Shown in pieces: positions 1-10,209 of a stretch of 64,000 bases of DNA. The notes under the pieces were generated by a model. That model saw only the letters and a list, made by a program, of their open reading frames with translations. It searched no databases and was not told the DNA's origin. This DNA is from Ceratobasidium sp. AG-K (taxonomy: Eukaryota; Basidiomycota; Agaricomycetes; Cantharellales; Ceratobasidiaceae): positions 3,596,001-3,660,000 of the forward strand of contig JAWNGF010000004.1 in NCBI GenBank assembly GCA_037039685.1, read 5' to 3'. Positions within the stretch are counted from its first letter, which is position 1. Each line of letters starts with the position of its first letter. Position numbers and translations under genes: made by a program.

Positions 1-398
1 CATGTGAGTCAGAATCTTGCGGACTGAACGGACACTAAATTCGAAAAAAGGTCTTATGGCTCTGGTTGATTCGGGTAGTAGATGGTTCTGATTTGCGGGG
101 TCCTGCATGCTTGCACCCACCTAACTGTCAATTTCCTGTTTGGCTGGTTTCTTTCTCGGCCCGGTTTGACCTCGTGTTCATGTGGCTCGTTAAATATGTA
201 TTTTTTTTTTATATTTTTATAAAAATGCGTCACTCTAAATTTCCAGTGGCTGGTGGCCAAACACACTTGCCAAAATTACGTTGGGGAGCTGGTGAAGCCA
301 AAGACTTGGATCGCTTGGTGAGCCGCGGAAACCGAAGATACCAAGCAATAACATATATATTCTCATCTCGTCATAAACTAGGATACAGCAAGTGAGCT
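1..398. other. intergenic, no gene recognised
   Basis: No open frame here shows a recognisable domain. A T-rich run lies near 200-225. The right edge is the 3' side of the minus-strand NPC2-like gene. Confidence 0.5.
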
Positions 399-1194
399 CT
401 ACCAAAGATTGTGGCCGAGAATGAAGTCAACGTTGAGTTTGACGCAAACTAAGTCCTTGTCGCTGGAGTCGTAAGCCTTGACGTCGACCACGAACTTGGC
501 TATTAGGATTCAGTCAGCCAATCTTCTCGCGAGTGAGTTGAAACCAACGTACCGCGCGGAATTTCCTTAGGCAGAGCGACAGTTTGTACGACTTTGTGCT
601 CTCCCTTGGAGATAGGACATTGAATGGTTGCATTTGCGTTTCGACTTGATACCCGTAGCTGTCAGGAGAGTCGTCACATCTTAAATGGATTGACTCACGC
701 TTCCTCGCAGATGTCAAACTCCTTTTGAAGGAGCTTGATTAAGCCAAGTTTTACGGTAACGTCCGCATAAGCTCCTTCCTATCCAACGGCAAGATTTTAA
801 GTCTGGAGCGTGTACAAACAAGGATTGTTGAGCGTACCTTAATTTCCTCATCGGCCGTGGCAATAACAGTGATGGTCAAATTCTGACTATTAGGTTATGA
901 GCCACAAGCAGGAATCGGATAAAGGAAAGATAACGCACCCGGGCTTGGGTGGGTCGGGACTGACCTCCAGCGACTTGATGTGAATGCCATCGCTAGGCAA
1001 TCCTGAGCAATGTCATTACCACTACTCGGGTAATTTTCTATTAAACGACTCACCACAGTCCGTCCAAGACCACCTACTCTGCGTAAAAATGGGAGATTCT
1101 CCATTCAGGGTCAAGTCCGGGCGAGCAAGAGACAGCCTGAGACAGCGAGAGGGAACATTACAGTGGCGAGGAGAGAAAGTTTCAGGAAAATCAT
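399..1194 (-). CDS. NPC2-like ML-domain lipid-transfer protein (PG/PI transfer protein)
   Basis: Predicted secreted or vacuolar lipid-binding protein of the ML (MD-2-related/NPC2) family, whose members carry sterols or phospholipids in a beta-sandwich pocket. Seen on the minus strand: a signal-like start MIFLKLSLLATVMFPLAVSG at 1194, then exons reading WTDCG, IHIKSLEVSPDPPKPG, NLTITVIATADEEIK, GAYADVTVKLGLIKLLQKEF, DICEEA, ATIQCP, VALPKEIP and FVVDVKAYDSSDKDLVCVKL, ending at TAG 399-401. The family cysteines (TDCG, DICEEA, IQCP, LVCV) and the PKPG motif are all present, joined across about five short introns. One problem: the signal-peptide frame and the first ML exon (near 1111-1140) are in different frames, so either a micro-exon is missed or there is a small indel. 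A decayed paralogue lies at 28864-29559. The family call is firm; the first exon is not. Confidence 0.8.
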
Positions 1195-1979
1195 TCTGGA
1201 AGAGTCGTGGGCGGTGGTGGCAGGAGGTGAGCGGGGCTTGCGAACGAACACCCGATGACGAGTGGCGGGGAGATGACATAATTTGGACCGATGATTCAAC
1301 AGCAGTAAATGTACACAAACACTGTAAGCGCCGGGTTAAACCCATGAAGTCGGGCACCCACACCTCCCTCGAGCGCGCCCTTGAGTGGCGCGAAATTAAG
1401 TCAAATAGACTCACCCATAGGGAGAGATGGTTATATTATACTAATCCATTGATTAATAGTAAAACGTTGAGTGTTGAAAAAAGCGACAAATTATACGTGG
1501 TTATTCGGTGCCCGCCTACCTCGGTAATTATGTGATAGTAGGCTACGATTATCCATGGGGTCAGAGGAGCGCTATGTGGGTACTTTGAGGTTTGGCTTTG
1601 TTGCTTCTAATGTTACCCCTGACACCGCCATCTCACCCTGGCACTCTGGTTCGCGCGTTTTTGAGCTTGGGTGCGTCGAGTTTGTTGCTCGTACTCGCTC
1701 AGTTGTTGGTTTACTGTATGGAATTATTCCGGGGGATCGCATCTCCTCGTTACCTCGATATCCGTTTTATGGGTTGTTTTTCGTACTATAGATCGGACGG
1801 ATATATGCGCCCTCGACACAGAAAACGAACCATTAGTTTGCTTCCGGACCATCATTTTTACATTCTTAATCCCTGATTTCTTAAGATCCGCATATACTCT
1901 AAATTGACTTCATTTCATTCACCTTTCACTTGTAGACGAAGGTAACGCATAGAGTTTTAAGTTGCGTATCAATCAGATA
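1195..1979. other. intergenic, no gene recognised
   Basis: Contains the upstream region of the NPC2-like gene and the downstream side of the Dug3 gene. Short open frames at 1555-1907 on the plus strand have no recognisable motif. I see no RNA gene or repeat. Confidence 0.45.
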
Positions 1980-3158
1980 CTACATTAATGTTCTCGAGCC
2001 TGAGATTTGTCTGGCCCTTGACAAAGTTGACAGCACCGCTTGGTTCTTGGGCACTAGCGTCCATTCGTCCTTGTCGCGGGTCGTAGGCTCACTGGATACG
2101 ATAACATGATCTCCATGTTTCTCTGGCGGAAGCATGTTGTCGCCAACTAGTCCCCTCGCGGATGTGCCGGGATCTACATCTCTCGTAAAGTCTGGGTGAC
2201 CGGGATACTTGCGGTTCAGTGTAATCCCTGCCCTAGTGGAGTAATACAAAGATGGCGGCTCCTCGATATCGGAGTTTCGGAATCGGAACGCGAGAAGCTT
2301 TGAACCATCTGTCGTACACAGATTCAAACTAGACGCAGCCAGAGGGCTTGTCGCTCCTGGAAGCGCCTTTTGCAGCTTGATGATGTCGGCAATGGCATGC
2401 TCGAGCGCAGCCTTCATTTGTTCCAGGCTATACTCGGCATTCCAATCATCGCCAAGGTGCGTCATGTATAGCGCTGCGACGTGCTCAGAGTCGGTAGACC
2501 CCTGGACGTTATCGAACGCCGATGAGCTCAGCAACTTGGAACAAAGCTCTCGTCGAATCTGGGAGAAGTTGGCGACGATCCGTTGTGCATGAGGATATGC
2601 CGCCCAAAAGCAAATGGGTGGCAGTTGGATTGTTGAACTTGAGATGTGGCCATCCTAACGTGTGCGAACACTGTGTGGGACGTGCTGTTCATGAGTAGTG
2701 ATTTGAGGTTAACGTCCAACTTGGGGGGGATAATTTGCTTGTAAATTTGGGGGAGAGGGTAGCTCGCCTCGCCAAATCTACGCAATTAGCACACGCCTAA
2801 AAACTAGCAGAGTACTTACTCTGAAGCCACAGTAGAATAGAAAGCAACACCGGTGCCATCACTGATATCAAGTGAGCTACCAAGTCGGAGTACAACGACA
2901 AGGGCCTACCCGTTGAAGTAAAGGTTGCGGGTTTGATCTCGCGACGCTGAGCCTCATCCTCTTCTTTGGTGGTGTGATGGAACAGCCCTGGCAGGTAATG
3001 CTCTTCAACTTGCTTCACTATCGAATGTGCAGGCCGGACGAGAACATCGTCCAAGAGCTGGTTGAATCAATGAAATTAGGTTCGATGTGCCGTGCTACGT
3101 GGAATTAAATGCTTACACACGGTTCTAAATCGCTGATATATGCGAACCAACGACACAT
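1980..3158 (-). CDS. DUG3: Dug3-type class II glutamine amidotransferase (glutathione degradation)
   Basis: Class II glutamine amidotransferase-fold protein; in yeast Dug3 works with Dug2 in the cytosolic complex that starts glutathione breakdown. The start is ATG at 3158, encoding MCRWFAYISDLEPC, which puts the nucleophile cysteine at position 2 once Met is removed. Further exons read LLDDVLVRPAHSIVKQVEEH, DGTGVAFYSTVASE, TVFAHVRMATSQVQQSNCHP, FAFGRHILMHNG and GSTDSEHVAALYMTHLGDDW, and near the end LLAFRFRN and VIVSSEPTT, all typical of the family. About five introns; the first donor follows codon 14 (intron 3117-3058). The stop lies at 1980-1982. The protein of about 350 residues is a usual length. 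No frame break was seen. The assignment rests on motif order, the N-terminal MCRW and the HPF segment. Confidence 0.88.
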
Positions 3159-3695
3159 TGCGGGCTAGAAGGCAGCTTGGGCAGGGTAGATGTTGGCTCG
3201 TACGATGTGAACAAGGGCAACTCCACCCATTTCCGGGTACCGAACAGAACACATGCACATCCATGGTCACGATATCAATTGTGGAGCAAACAATGCTTTG
3301 TAAATATTCTGTTATACATGCCGAGACGGCTTGCCAAAAAGGCACTATGTTTCCAAGAGAAAAGAAACTCAAAACCTGAGGGGTCGAACTCGTTGCGAGT
3401 TGCCCACCGTGTATGCCTAATTATACATTGTATCAAGTATGCGTATGTCATTATGGTGTTTTCGTGGTCGTGTATACCTATCGCCCGTCATCGAGTCGCC
3501 CTTGTATAGATTAGCGAGAAATGCGGTTCTGTTGGGTGGTATCGTGTATACCCGAGTTAATGTAGAGTAAAACGGAAGATGATTCGAGTTGACGTTTATG
3601 ATGCTCGAACGATTGCATTTTCACATGATTTGCAGCCAGTGCAGTACTTCGCTTCGGGACTTTGAATTATCGGGATATGCGGATAGGAGGATAAG
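3159..3695. other. intergenic, no gene recognised
   Basis: Lies upstream of the Dug3 gene and downstream of the DM9-domain gene. Only short frames without recognisable motifs are present. Confidence 0.45.
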
Positions 3696-5109
3696 CTAGA
3701 GTTGCGAGTCGTCGGCCCACACGAGCACGCGGAAACCACGCGCCCAGAACTCGCCACCCCCGTAGCCGACGCAGGCGTGATCTTCACCGACTGCAGTCTT
3801 GCCGGGATGCCAGCCGCCTTCAAAGGGAGCTTGAGCCACTAGCATTGCGCCACCATGCGCCTCGCGGCCACCTTCAACTGGCACGACGCCAGCTGCCAAC
3901 TGCGAAGGCAATTGAGAGCCTTCAACCCAGCGGGCGCAAGAAGCGTCGCCGACGAGCACCTCGAAAGCGCTCAGTCGTGCTCGATGGAACCATAAGAAAT
4001 AGAGGCGCCTCCAGCCTGCAAATGCTGTCCGGCCTTCCCAAGGTGGACGCCTCCACTATGCCACGCTCGGGCAGAGCAGAGTCGAGTATCCGAGCTTTCA
4101 GTTCCAGTCTGAAGAGCGTCATCGGGAATCCGCGGGAAGGAGCCATACTGGAGGGCGTGGCGCTCCAATGTTGCAGGTGACATGTTCTGGGCTTCTGGTC
4201 GAGGCTCCACAAGCACCCAACGCAAGGCAGGTCGGATCGCGCCGGGCTCGTAGTATCGCTTGGTACGAGCCCGGGCAGCCTTGAGCCAAGTCTCGCGTCC
4301 GCTATCGTCATCGGACTGGAGCTCAGCGTAGACCTTGCGTTTGACCTTCTCGCCGGGTTGCCCGTGCCGGTATGCCCAAAGGCCAAACCCACCCACGCAG
4401 CATACTGCATCAGCCTCACCCCTCATCTCGGCCCGCAGGGCTTCCTCGCTGGTCTCTAGAGCTCGTGCGGCGTGAATCAAAGCGCGATAGGCAGGATGAC
4501 CAGGCGACTCGATGAAACGGGAGAAAGGGAAGGGCATTGGCAACATGTAGTCAGGTGAGGCTCGGTCGGTTTGGGGCTGCGCTTGGGGTTGCGTCACGGG
4601 GAGAGGGAGCTTAACGTCAGGGTCGGGTGGGCGAATAGGATGTTGTGGTTTGGGGGCATGCAGATAGGGCGTCTGAGAACCGCCGTACAGAGGACGGTAG
4701 CCAGCTGGCAGGTGGTACTGAGCCGGGTGGTGACCAGCAGGGAGATATGTGTAAAACCCATAGCCGGGTACCTGCGGCGGAGGGGGGATCGAGTTGACCG
4801 TCGTGGTTGAAGCACCACTGTCGGGGTGAACGTACATCGGAGGGGGGTTGCCGTGCTGAGGGGGGGCATCTGAAAAGGCAGGACTGGCGGTGTCATTGTC
4901 TTCGGAGAGCGCAGCCCAGAGCTGGGGAGCTTCGGTAGGCTGTAAAATTCAACGAATAAGACTAAGCTCTCAGGTTGCTCGGACAGAGACCCACACACCT
5001 CACGTCCGGGCCCGCTTGTGTGAGACACACACGATCGATATAACGCATTGGAGAATCTAACTATCGCGCCTCTGTTGTATTGAATATCTGGGATCCATCG
5101 CCGGACCAT
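3696..5109 (-). CDS. DM9-repeat (DUF3421) protein with proline-rich N-terminus, frame-broken
   Basis: Starts with ATG at 5109 (MVRRWIPDIQYNR). One intron of about 60 bases (near 4940-5000) joins to PTEAPQLWAALSEDNDTASP. A long Pro/Tyr-rich stretch follows, then a domain reading PFSRFIESPGHPAY and ALIHAARALETSEEALRAEM. The C-terminal part matches the DM9 fold: LCSARAWHSGGVHLGKAGQH, ISYGSIEHD, FEVLVGDASCARWVEG, VEGGREAHGGAMLVAQAP, FEGGWHPGKTAVGEDHACVG and VLVWADDS are two DM9 units in tandem (HSGG.HLGK and FEGGWHPGK). The two units are split by a TGA at 3971-3973, with the rest one base out of frame, so one base appears to be missing there. DM9 proteins of animals bind sugars; the role in fungi is not known to me. 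The domain call is good; whether the gene is functional is open. Confidence 0.72.
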
Positions 5110-6084
5110 GGCTGCCGAGTTCGAGTTTTTTTTAACGGGTGGTTTGAACGAACTTGAGGGGGTTAGTGACGGAGGGCGGAAGAGAAGACAAGGTTGGTCG
5201 AGAAGATGAAATCAAAGGCAAATTTAAGACGTCGGAGGCAATGTTTGTCGAGCAGATGCGGTGGGGAGTTCTCGTCATCAACCAGTGTCAGAGCACAGCA
5301 CCCTTTAAGTTTTGAAGCCGGGGGATTTCTTCGCCCGAATGACAGGCGCCCAGTCCTTCCAGACACAAGCGAGAGCGATGCCAGAATCTTCGCAGGCCCA
5401 GTGGTGGTGTGGGCAGGGGTAACCGGCAGTAAACAACAGGCGCTCAGGTGTGCATTTGTAGCGGGCAACCAAATGCCCCCATCGAATGCCATGATCCGTC
5501 TGCGGGCATAGATTTAGACTCGCAAACTCCACGCTTCGCAAGTCCAGAGAACCAGAAACTCCAAATCCACGCGCACGTCGGGATTGTTGGTGGTGGAGCA
5601 GAGTATTACTCCATAATTACCCCACCAATTTACTGAATATTCCCTGGCTAATTTGAAATACTTCGGTACCGACATCCTATACACATGCTGTTATGCCGTC
5701 GTGATCCCGGCGAATTGACCGCTGCTCACAGCCTTTGACTTGGTCCGTTCTCTGCAACAGTTCCTCGAACCACCCACGCTTTATGCTCAAAGCTACGGAT
5801 AATCACAACTAAGTATTGCATCCGAGCCCAACGGAAGTCTTGTTGCGAACCAACTACGCCTCAAAACACACAGCTAGCAACCCGCACCAACTTGACGATA
5901 CATGACGCTGGATGTCCACTTTCCGACGTTCCTAAAAGAGCTTGCTATTCGATAGCTAATTCCTAGGAGGTTGATCCCCCTACTACAGCTTTCGTTCTAC
6001 GTGCCCGGCGCACCTGTTCTTTCTCTCTCATTGCTGCAGGCGGCCTTTATCGCAATTTTGAACTTGTGTTACTTCTTGGATAAC
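5110..6084. other. intergenic; possible small Cys/His-containing exon at 5305-5541 (-)
   Basis: A minus-strand open frame at 5305-5541 contains YKCTPERLLFTAGYPC followed by PHHHWACED, which looks like a metal-binding fragment, but I cannot connect it to a start exon or a known family. The rest, up to the aspartic protease start, shows nothing recognisable. Confidence 0.3.
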
Positions 6085-8080
6085 ATGTGGCATCTAGCCG
6101 TTTCAGCTTGGTTCTTGTTGCCGCTCCTCCATGGCGCAGCGGGTGCACCCACTCCCGCTCAGCCCAAAATATTACGCCGGCTAACACCAGGAGCAAACGT
6201 TCTCTCTCTCAGTCGAACCAATTCCATCACAGACCTCGAGACTGGGCAGTTTAACGAGACATTTTGTATGGCTCACATGACTTATCTGTAAGCAAAGCTT
6301 TTTGACGACATATGGCGCAATCCAGATGCGATGCTGACTGGCGCGCATGTATAAAACAGAGAACGCAAGCAATATGCGAATGCCATGGCGGTACGTGCCT
6401 ATGATGTGTGGACCACACCGGCTGTTGTGGACCGCACCGGTCAGATATGAATCTGTGTACTGATTGCTTCCGCTTCTCTAAAGTACTATACGAACACTGG
6501 GGAGGTGTACGTACCGATAACAAGCATAGTTATAACCACCCGCCTGACTCCCACCTCACTTTTGATCACCCCTTCTAGTCACCCCGACCTGAATATTTCA
6601 GCCGAGCAACTCAAGACCACCCACGCTCGTCTCTTCCGACGCCAGGCTGGCCAGAATACCACGATCACGTTGACCGATATCGGTCCGGACTTGCTGTGGT
6701 CCGGTCCTGTGCAAGTTGGCACTCCCCCAAAGACCTTCAACGTCGATTTCGATACTGGCTCTAGCGATTTTTTCTTGGCCTCTGATCAATGTAAGTGGTT
6801 GAGCGCTCCATGACTGTAACCCGCCCTTACAGTGCTCGATACTCAGGTCCAACCGCTCAATGCGCCGGAAAGAATTTGCTGGTGTCTTCCCAGGTAGCCC
6901 TACCCGTCTCAGTCACAGTGTAGATTCCGAGCTCACGGCGACTCTAGTCATCCACCTCAGCCTCAACGGCCAACACTTTTCAGATCTCTTTCGGCGACGG
7001 TTCTGCAGTTCGCGCCAATGTGCTCACCGACGTCGTTTCTATTGGCGGTCTTGCCATCACCAACTCTGGTGTCGGAGCTGTAACCCAGCTAAGCCAAAGC
7101 TTTACCAACGCAGGCGGTGATACCAGCGACGGGTATGTATGCAAGCACTCTCAGTAAAGATTAATTTTATGCGAATCCTAGGTTGATGGGCATGGCATTC
7201 CCCGTCCTTGCAGAGTCCAGACAAACGCCATACTTTAGCAACCTCGCGAAGCTTAGCCCAACGCAAGGAATGATGAGCTTCAAGTTTGTTGGGAGGAATG
7301 CACCAGGAAGCGAGCTCACTATAGGCGGCATGAATACCGCTGCATTCACCGGGCAGTAAGTGTCGTGACCACCAAATCTAGTCGTTTGATGTGGCTAAAT
7401 GCGTCATATTCAGACTCGCTTTCTCGCCGGTATTGACCACCCAAGGGCAACCGCCGTCGTTCTGGACTATCCGTATGGGACAAGCGAGTGTGGGCGGGAA
7501 TCCTGTCGCAACGTTAGTTCTTCAGGATTTTGGCCAAGGGACAGGCTAACCCTGTTCTTCTAGCACCTCTCAATTTGCGACAATAGATACTGGCACGTCG
7601 GTGGTCATTGCCCCTCAAGCTGATGCCCAGGCGATCTACGCTGCTATCCCAGGCTCCCAGCTTGGCGCAAACGGATTATTCTCGTATCCTTGTAGCGCAA
7701 ATCCGGATGTTGCTCTTAACTTTGCCGGACAGAATTTCAACATCAACGCTGCAGATAGTGAGTGCGCCTAGCCGTAAATATCGTCCTGGCTAACACTATT
7801 CGCTTTCGCAGTGAGTCTCGGAACAGATGCGACCAATACGACGTGTGTGGGAGCAATTGTTCCTAGTGCGCAGCGCAATGCGTGGCTTGTGGGCGATTCG
7901 TGAGTTGCCTCCGTGCCTGATGGTGTGCCTTGGCTGACATTCATACCTAGATTCCTCAAGAACGTGTACACGGGTATGTGTCCCCGTTGCATATGACTAC
8001 CCTCATGCTTATATTATTAATTCGTTTATTTAGTCTTCGATCAGACAAACCTCCAAGTCGGGTTTGCGAAACTCGCATGA
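6085..8080 (+). CDS. secreted pepsin-family (A1) aspartic protease
   Basis: Endopeptidase predicted to be secreted. Start ATG 6085 gives the signal peptide MWHLAVSAWFLLPLLHGAAG. A propeptide follows (ERKQYANAMA in a short exon near 6361-6391, then NISAEQLKTTHARLFRRQAG). The first catalytic site is FDTGSSDFFLASDQC (6748-6790) and the second is TIDTGTSVVIAP (7587-7620). The mature core also shows VGTPPKTFNVDFDTG, GLMGMAF, NAPGSELTIGGMN, and the C-terminal LVGDSFLKNVYTVFDQTNLQ with VGFAKLA just before TGA at 8078-8080. Roughly ten introns interrupt the gene. The flap segment reads ISFGDGS, with Phe where pepsins usually have Tyr75. Single-base borders of the early introns are uncertain. Family confidence is very high. 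Confidence 0.9.
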
Positions 8081-8642
8081 AATGCATGCATTGCGGTCAC
8101 ATTTCATTCCTCCTATCTACTGTATCCTTTGTCATCTAATGCAACGTTGTGTCGGCCGACTCTTTCGCGCTTGATTTCCCTGCTGATGTCTCTTTGACTG
8201 TCAAGCGTACATCCGACCCATCATTGATCTAGTACGTTCTGGCTCTCCTTTTGAGCTTTTACACTAACGCATTCGGGGCACCTTGAAGCATGTGCAGGCA
8301 GATTCTCACTCACATTTCTCGCAGCCCCCTGTCCATTTGCTCGATCCCATAATCATCCACTCCTCTGTCGCGCTACCTCCGGCCCCATCACGTTATGGTA
8401 ATCTACACCATAGCGGAGTTTACGCCATTGGCCAACGTTCTGGACCCAATCGGCTATCCCGCTCACGGCGCCGATCGGCATTTTACCTTGAGGCGATTCT
8501 TGGAGACCGACTGAGTGAATTCTTGGAGCCAGTGGTACTACGTAGCTCCGTCCCCTATCGGGGTATAAAAAGAGCGCCAGAGGGCGGCATCGTTCGTCTC
8601 TACAACCACATTCCAAACCACATTCATACACTAATTTTCAAT
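8081..8642. other. intergenic promoter region of the metallothionein-like gene
   Basis: Contains the protease 3' side and the promoter of the next gene with a clear TATA element. No protein-coding exon recognised. Confidence 0.5.
8564..8571 (+). promoter_or_regulatory. TATA box of the metallothionein-like gene
   Basis: TATAAAAA stands about 70 bases before the ATG at 8643, a good distance for a short 5' leader. Strong TATA boxes are typical of inducible genes. Confidence 0.6.
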
Positions 8643-8924
8643 ATGATCGCTGTGAGTTGATACCGCCAGTAAACCTGGGACATGTATTGACCCTTTTTGT
8701 GTATAGTCCGTCGAGATTGTTAACTACTGCAAGGTACGTTGAAGGCATCCATCCCCTCCTCACCTTTTGAGACGCTGACCTTGTTTCTGAATGCTACCAG
8801 GAAAACTGCGGCTGGTAAGCTACCTTTAATCTCGAGTACCGTACGAACCTGGTGGCTGAACATCCTCCTCTCATTAGTGGCGATTGATTGCACCTGCGCC
8901 AACTGCCCCACGCACAAGAAGTAA
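8643..8924 (+). CDS. tiny metallothionein-like Cys-rich peptide, four exons, frame-broken in the last
   Basis: Four very small exons can be read: 8643-8651 (MIA), 8707-8733 (SVEIVNYCK), 8801-8814 (ENCG plus two bases) and 8878-8924, which ends CTCANCPTHKK and TAA. All three introns begin GT[GA][AC]G-like and end AG. The Cys pattern C-x3-C ... C-x-C-x2-C in a peptide of about 26-28 residues is that of fungal metallothioneins or zinc-binding peptides that buffer Cu, Zn or Cd. Exon 3 ends in phase 2, but exon 4 reads the Cys-rich frame only in phase 1. The exon carries a direct duplication GATTGATT at 8882-8889; with a single GATT the frame would run through. So this copy is either a frameshift allele or an assembly error. 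The TATA box lies at 8564. Small size limits certainty. Confidence 0.6.
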
Positions 8925-10209
8925 TAAGCCCGCTGTAGGGGATCAATTTGCTTCTGCGTGTCCATCTGTAGCCTTATAATACTTAAATAAACCAACATCT
9001 GTCAAACGTTCTCATGCCGCGAGCGCACTGGAAGTACAAGTTTGTGGTGTTCTGAGGCAATAATCTCTCACCCATCAACGATGTGATTGGATCGATGAGG
9101 AATCACGTGACGGAAATGAATATGACGCAAACCCAATCTGGCACACTTCGTGCCCCTCCTTGATCAGCGTGTGGTGCACCTAGACCCAGTCATACAATAC
9201 CGTATTCATCGCTGTACGAAGTCCAGTCGAGACTCATGTTCACGAAAATAGTCCACCTACCTCTCGTAAGCAGCAAGAAGGCTGTCAGGCTTCTCGGTAA
9301 GCGCATATAACCGACCTAAGACTCAATCCTCAAAAATGGCTTGAAGAGTTGTTGAGATGGTCGGTATCCTTGTCGGCTGCAGGGAATAAGGTAGACCATA
9401 TCTTCTCTATCTTCACAGAACACGAGCTGGCGAAAACAAGACGAAAGCGTTGAACGATATTATTCGTACGGTCCCATCTACCCTACTCACTTTCCAATTT
9501 GAGTGGCGCGTGGTACAGCACAGTCTCTTGTTGTTTCTGCATTCTATCGAGAACTACAAATACGCTTCGGAAGATATGCCAGGCTGGTACTAGACCTGCC
9601 GTGGGCGCAGCAGCACACGCACCCCCAAACCTCGTGTTTCGTCGACGTGCTAGACAAATATCGTACTGCCAAACTTCTCGGGCTGGTGAGGACGTGTACA
9701 CCCTTGCAGTGGGCGCAACCTTGGGCGCAACCGTTGCAGATTGTTGAAATGTAAAGACAAATTTATAATTAGACTTAGTAACGAGCCATCCCGAGGCTCT
9801 CGGGCAGGCCCGACCCCGAGCCGCGACATGCACAAGCAAGAATAAACACCCAAGCAAAGCGCTCGTGTGAGCCATACACCGCAGCCTATGACCATATAAT
9901 CAAAAAATTTGGTTGCGTGGACTTGGAGATACGCACTGGATACGCGTCACCAGGGGACTGCTGACTATTTGTGGGAAGGAGGATGACAGAAAAGGGCTTT
10001 ATGCCCGCGCGTTGCGCGGGATGAATAACCTGCCCTGAACCTACCTTACTCAGCGGCTGCGATCTTTGGATTTCGATGCAAACGACGTTTGTCCACATGC
10101 CGTCCAACTTCCCCGCGTCATCGAATAAAAGCATTACGCAGGCACAGTATGGTTCCCCGTCTCTTTTACCCTCCGCCACATTTGCGCTTTCTCGCCGACG
10201 GGTACGATA
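8925..10209. other. intergenic, 1.3 kb, one GC-rich hairpin, no gene recognised
   Basis: Short frames between 9480 and 9900 on both strands have no recognisable motif and no convincing splice structure. A perfect hairpin lies at 10004-10020. The end of the stretch is the ABC transporter promoter. Confidence 0.45.
10004..10020. repeat. short perfect GC-rich inverted repeat
   Basis: CCCGCGC (10004-10010), loop GTT, GCGCGGG (10014-10020). It lies in AT-richer non-coding DNA about 190 bases before the ABC transporter start. It could be an end of a small decayed mobile element; no partner end was found. Confidence 0.4.

Noticed and set aside
66..395. 109-residue plus-strand frame at the window start
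   Set aside because: Runs through a poly-T/A tract and has no recognisable motif.
9483..9895. Several overlapping frames on both strands
   Set aside because: No domain, no consistent splice sites, and no codon bias; treated as non-coding.
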